Shown: positions 7,167 through 8,141 of the stretch, one piece after another
Layout of the letters: every line of letters starts with the position of its first letter
Numbering within the stretch: the stretch's first letter is position 1
NCBI GenBank assembly: GCA_018662715.1
Contig: JABJFP010000270.1
Location: 1-8,141, forward strand
Length of the DNA: 8,141 nt
Reading direction: 5' to 3'
Source of the DNA: Methanobacteriota archaeon
GTDB lineage: Archaea; Thermoplasmatota; Poseidoniia; Poseidoniales; Poseidoniaceae
Translations under genes and position numbers: made by a program
Notes under the pieces: model-generated
What the model saw: the letters and a program-made list of their open reading frames with translations, nothing else
The model's database searches: none
What the model was told of the DNA's origin: nothing

Positions 7167-8141
7167 ATGGACGTCGCTCAACTGATCGAATCTGTTGTGG
7201 CTAAGCAAGGTCAAGACCACGCGCTTCTTGACGCCTTTGTGAATGGAGTAGCAAGTGGAGAAGTCCGTGTGGAAGACGCAACGGCGTGGCTCAAAGCCGT
7301 ACACAGTTTCGGTTGCAGCGTGGAAGATACCGTCCAGCTCACAAAAACCATGATCGCTTCTGGTGCCCAACTCAAGTGGGGAGATGGACCTCCTGTTGTC
7401 GACAAGCACAGCACTGGTGGAGTTGGTGACAAGATGTCATTGATGCTCGCACCGGCACTGGCTGCATGTGGACGCAGAGTACCAATGCTCGCTGGAAGAG
7501 GTCTTGGCCATACGGGTGGAACCATTGACAAATTGGAATCAATCCCTGGCTTTAACTGCAAACTTAACCCAGAGGAAATGAAAGAAACAGTCAACGCTGT
7601 TGGGTGCTGTATTGCGGTACAAAACGACGCTATTGCTCCAGCCGATGGAGTCCTCTACGCAATACGAGATGTTACGGACACCGTTGATAGCGTTCCACTC
7701 ATCACTGCATCAATCATCTCAAAGAAAGCAGCAGAAGGACTTGAAGCCCTTGTTCTTGATGTGAAGTGCGGAAGCGGGGCCTTCATGAAAACACTCGCCC
7801 AAGCAGAAGAATTAGCCTCGTCCATGGTACGAACTGCAACGGGCCTCGGCATCAAAACCATCGCACAAATCACCTCCATGGAACAACCGATTGGCAGTCA
7901 TGTTGGAAATTCGTTGGAAATTATTGAGAGCATCCAAGTCATGCAAGGTAAGGGCTCAGTTGACACCAGGAACCTTGTCATTCTCCAGGGCGGCGCACTC
8001 TTGGCTATGACTGAGGATGGGCTCAGCATAGAGGATGCAAACAAGCGAATTGAACAATCACTTGACCGGGGTGATGCCCTTGAAGTATTCAGACTCATGT
8101 GCATTGAACAAGGTGTTGAACCGGAACTCGCTTCTATTCTC
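7167..8141 (+). CDS. deoA: Thymidine / pyrimidine-nucleoside phosphorylase, 3' truncated
   Basis: This gene encodes 325 residues with no stop before the window end; the family is normally about 430-450 residues, so the C-terminal domain is missing only because of the window edge. The enzyme splits thymidine (or uridine/deoxyuridine) with phosphate into the base and (deoxy)ribose-1-phosphate. The N-terminal helical domain (about 1-66) is followed by the phosphate and nucleoside sites: DKHSTGGVGDK at 79-89 and GRGLGHTGGTIDKLESIPGF at 110-129. YAIRDVTDTVDS starts at 164 and ITASIISKK ends at 187. By alignment with E. coli DeoA, His81, Arg167, Ser182 and Lys186 correspond to His85, Arg171, Ser186 and Lys190. 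The residue equal to Ser113, a phosphate contact, is Ala109. The sequence is of the bacterial/eukaryotic TP type, not the archaeal AMP-phosphorylase type, which has an extra N-terminal domain and an SSRAITS-like motif. Pyrimidine-nucleoside phosphorylase (pdp) specificity cannot be excluded. Confidence 0.93.
   Translation, partial: MDVAQLIESVVAKQGQDHALLDAFVNGVASGEVRVEDATAWLKAVHSFGCSVEDTVQLTKTMIASGAQLKWGDGPPVVDKHSTGGVGDKMSLMLAPALAACGRRVPMLAGRGLGHTGGTIDKLESIPGFNCKLNPEEMKETVNAVGCCIAVQNDAIAPADGVLYAIRDVTDTVDSVPLITASIISKKAAEGLEALVLDVKCGSGAFMKTLAQAEELASSMVRTATGLGIKTIAQITSMEQPIGSHVGNSLEIIESIQVMQGKGSVDTRNLVILQGGALLAMTEDGLSIEDANKRIEQSLDRGDALEVFRLMCIEQGVEPELASIL

Overview
The window carries five genes, all on the + strand, separated by only 7 to 31 bases, with no RNA gene, insertion sequence or CRISPR array. 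The layout looks like a compact operon-like stretch of a free-living prokaryote. The best guess for the source is a planktonic archaeon of the Marine Group II / Poseidoniales type (Thermoplasmatota). Three things point there: the end of an archaeal TctA/DUF112-like membrane protein, a very large type I surface protein built from lamin-tail domains, acidic calcium-type repeats and one C-terminal membrane helix, and GAGGT/GTGAT ribosome-binding-like sequences. No rRNA or other marker gene is present, so this is inference. A marine bacterium cannot be excluded.

Region by region: 1-495 is the 3' part of a multi-pass membrane protein resembling the C-terminal half of archaeal TctA-family (COG1784) proteins. 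514-5406 encodes a 1630-residue secreted, membrane-anchored protein: signal peptide, six lamin-tail domains, a complete two-HKD phospholipase D/nuclease module, EF-hand/thrombospondin-3-like acidic repeats, a transmembrane helix, and a cytoplasmic tail ending in a precise 13-residue tandem repeat. 5438-6202 encodes a seven-helix Bax inhibitor-1/YccA-like protein. 6210-7157 encodes an isopenicillin-N-synthase-like Fe(II)/2-oxoglutarate oxygenase with an intact metal and co-substrate triad. 7167 to the window end is the first 325 codons of a thymidine/pyrimidine-nucleoside phosphorylase with its catalytic residues, except that one phosphate-contact serine is replaced by alanine.

How they may work together (inference): the surface PLD-fold enzyme could cut extracellular nucleic acid or phospholipid. 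The phosphorylase would split thymidine or other pyrimidine nucleosides into base and (deoxy)ribose-1-phosphate. The oxygenase belongs to the same broad superfamily as fungal thymine-7-hydroxylase, so a DNA/thymidine scavenging locus is a testable idea, but proximity is the only link. The most original features are the architecture of the 1630-residue surface protein and the tandem GW repeat in its tail.
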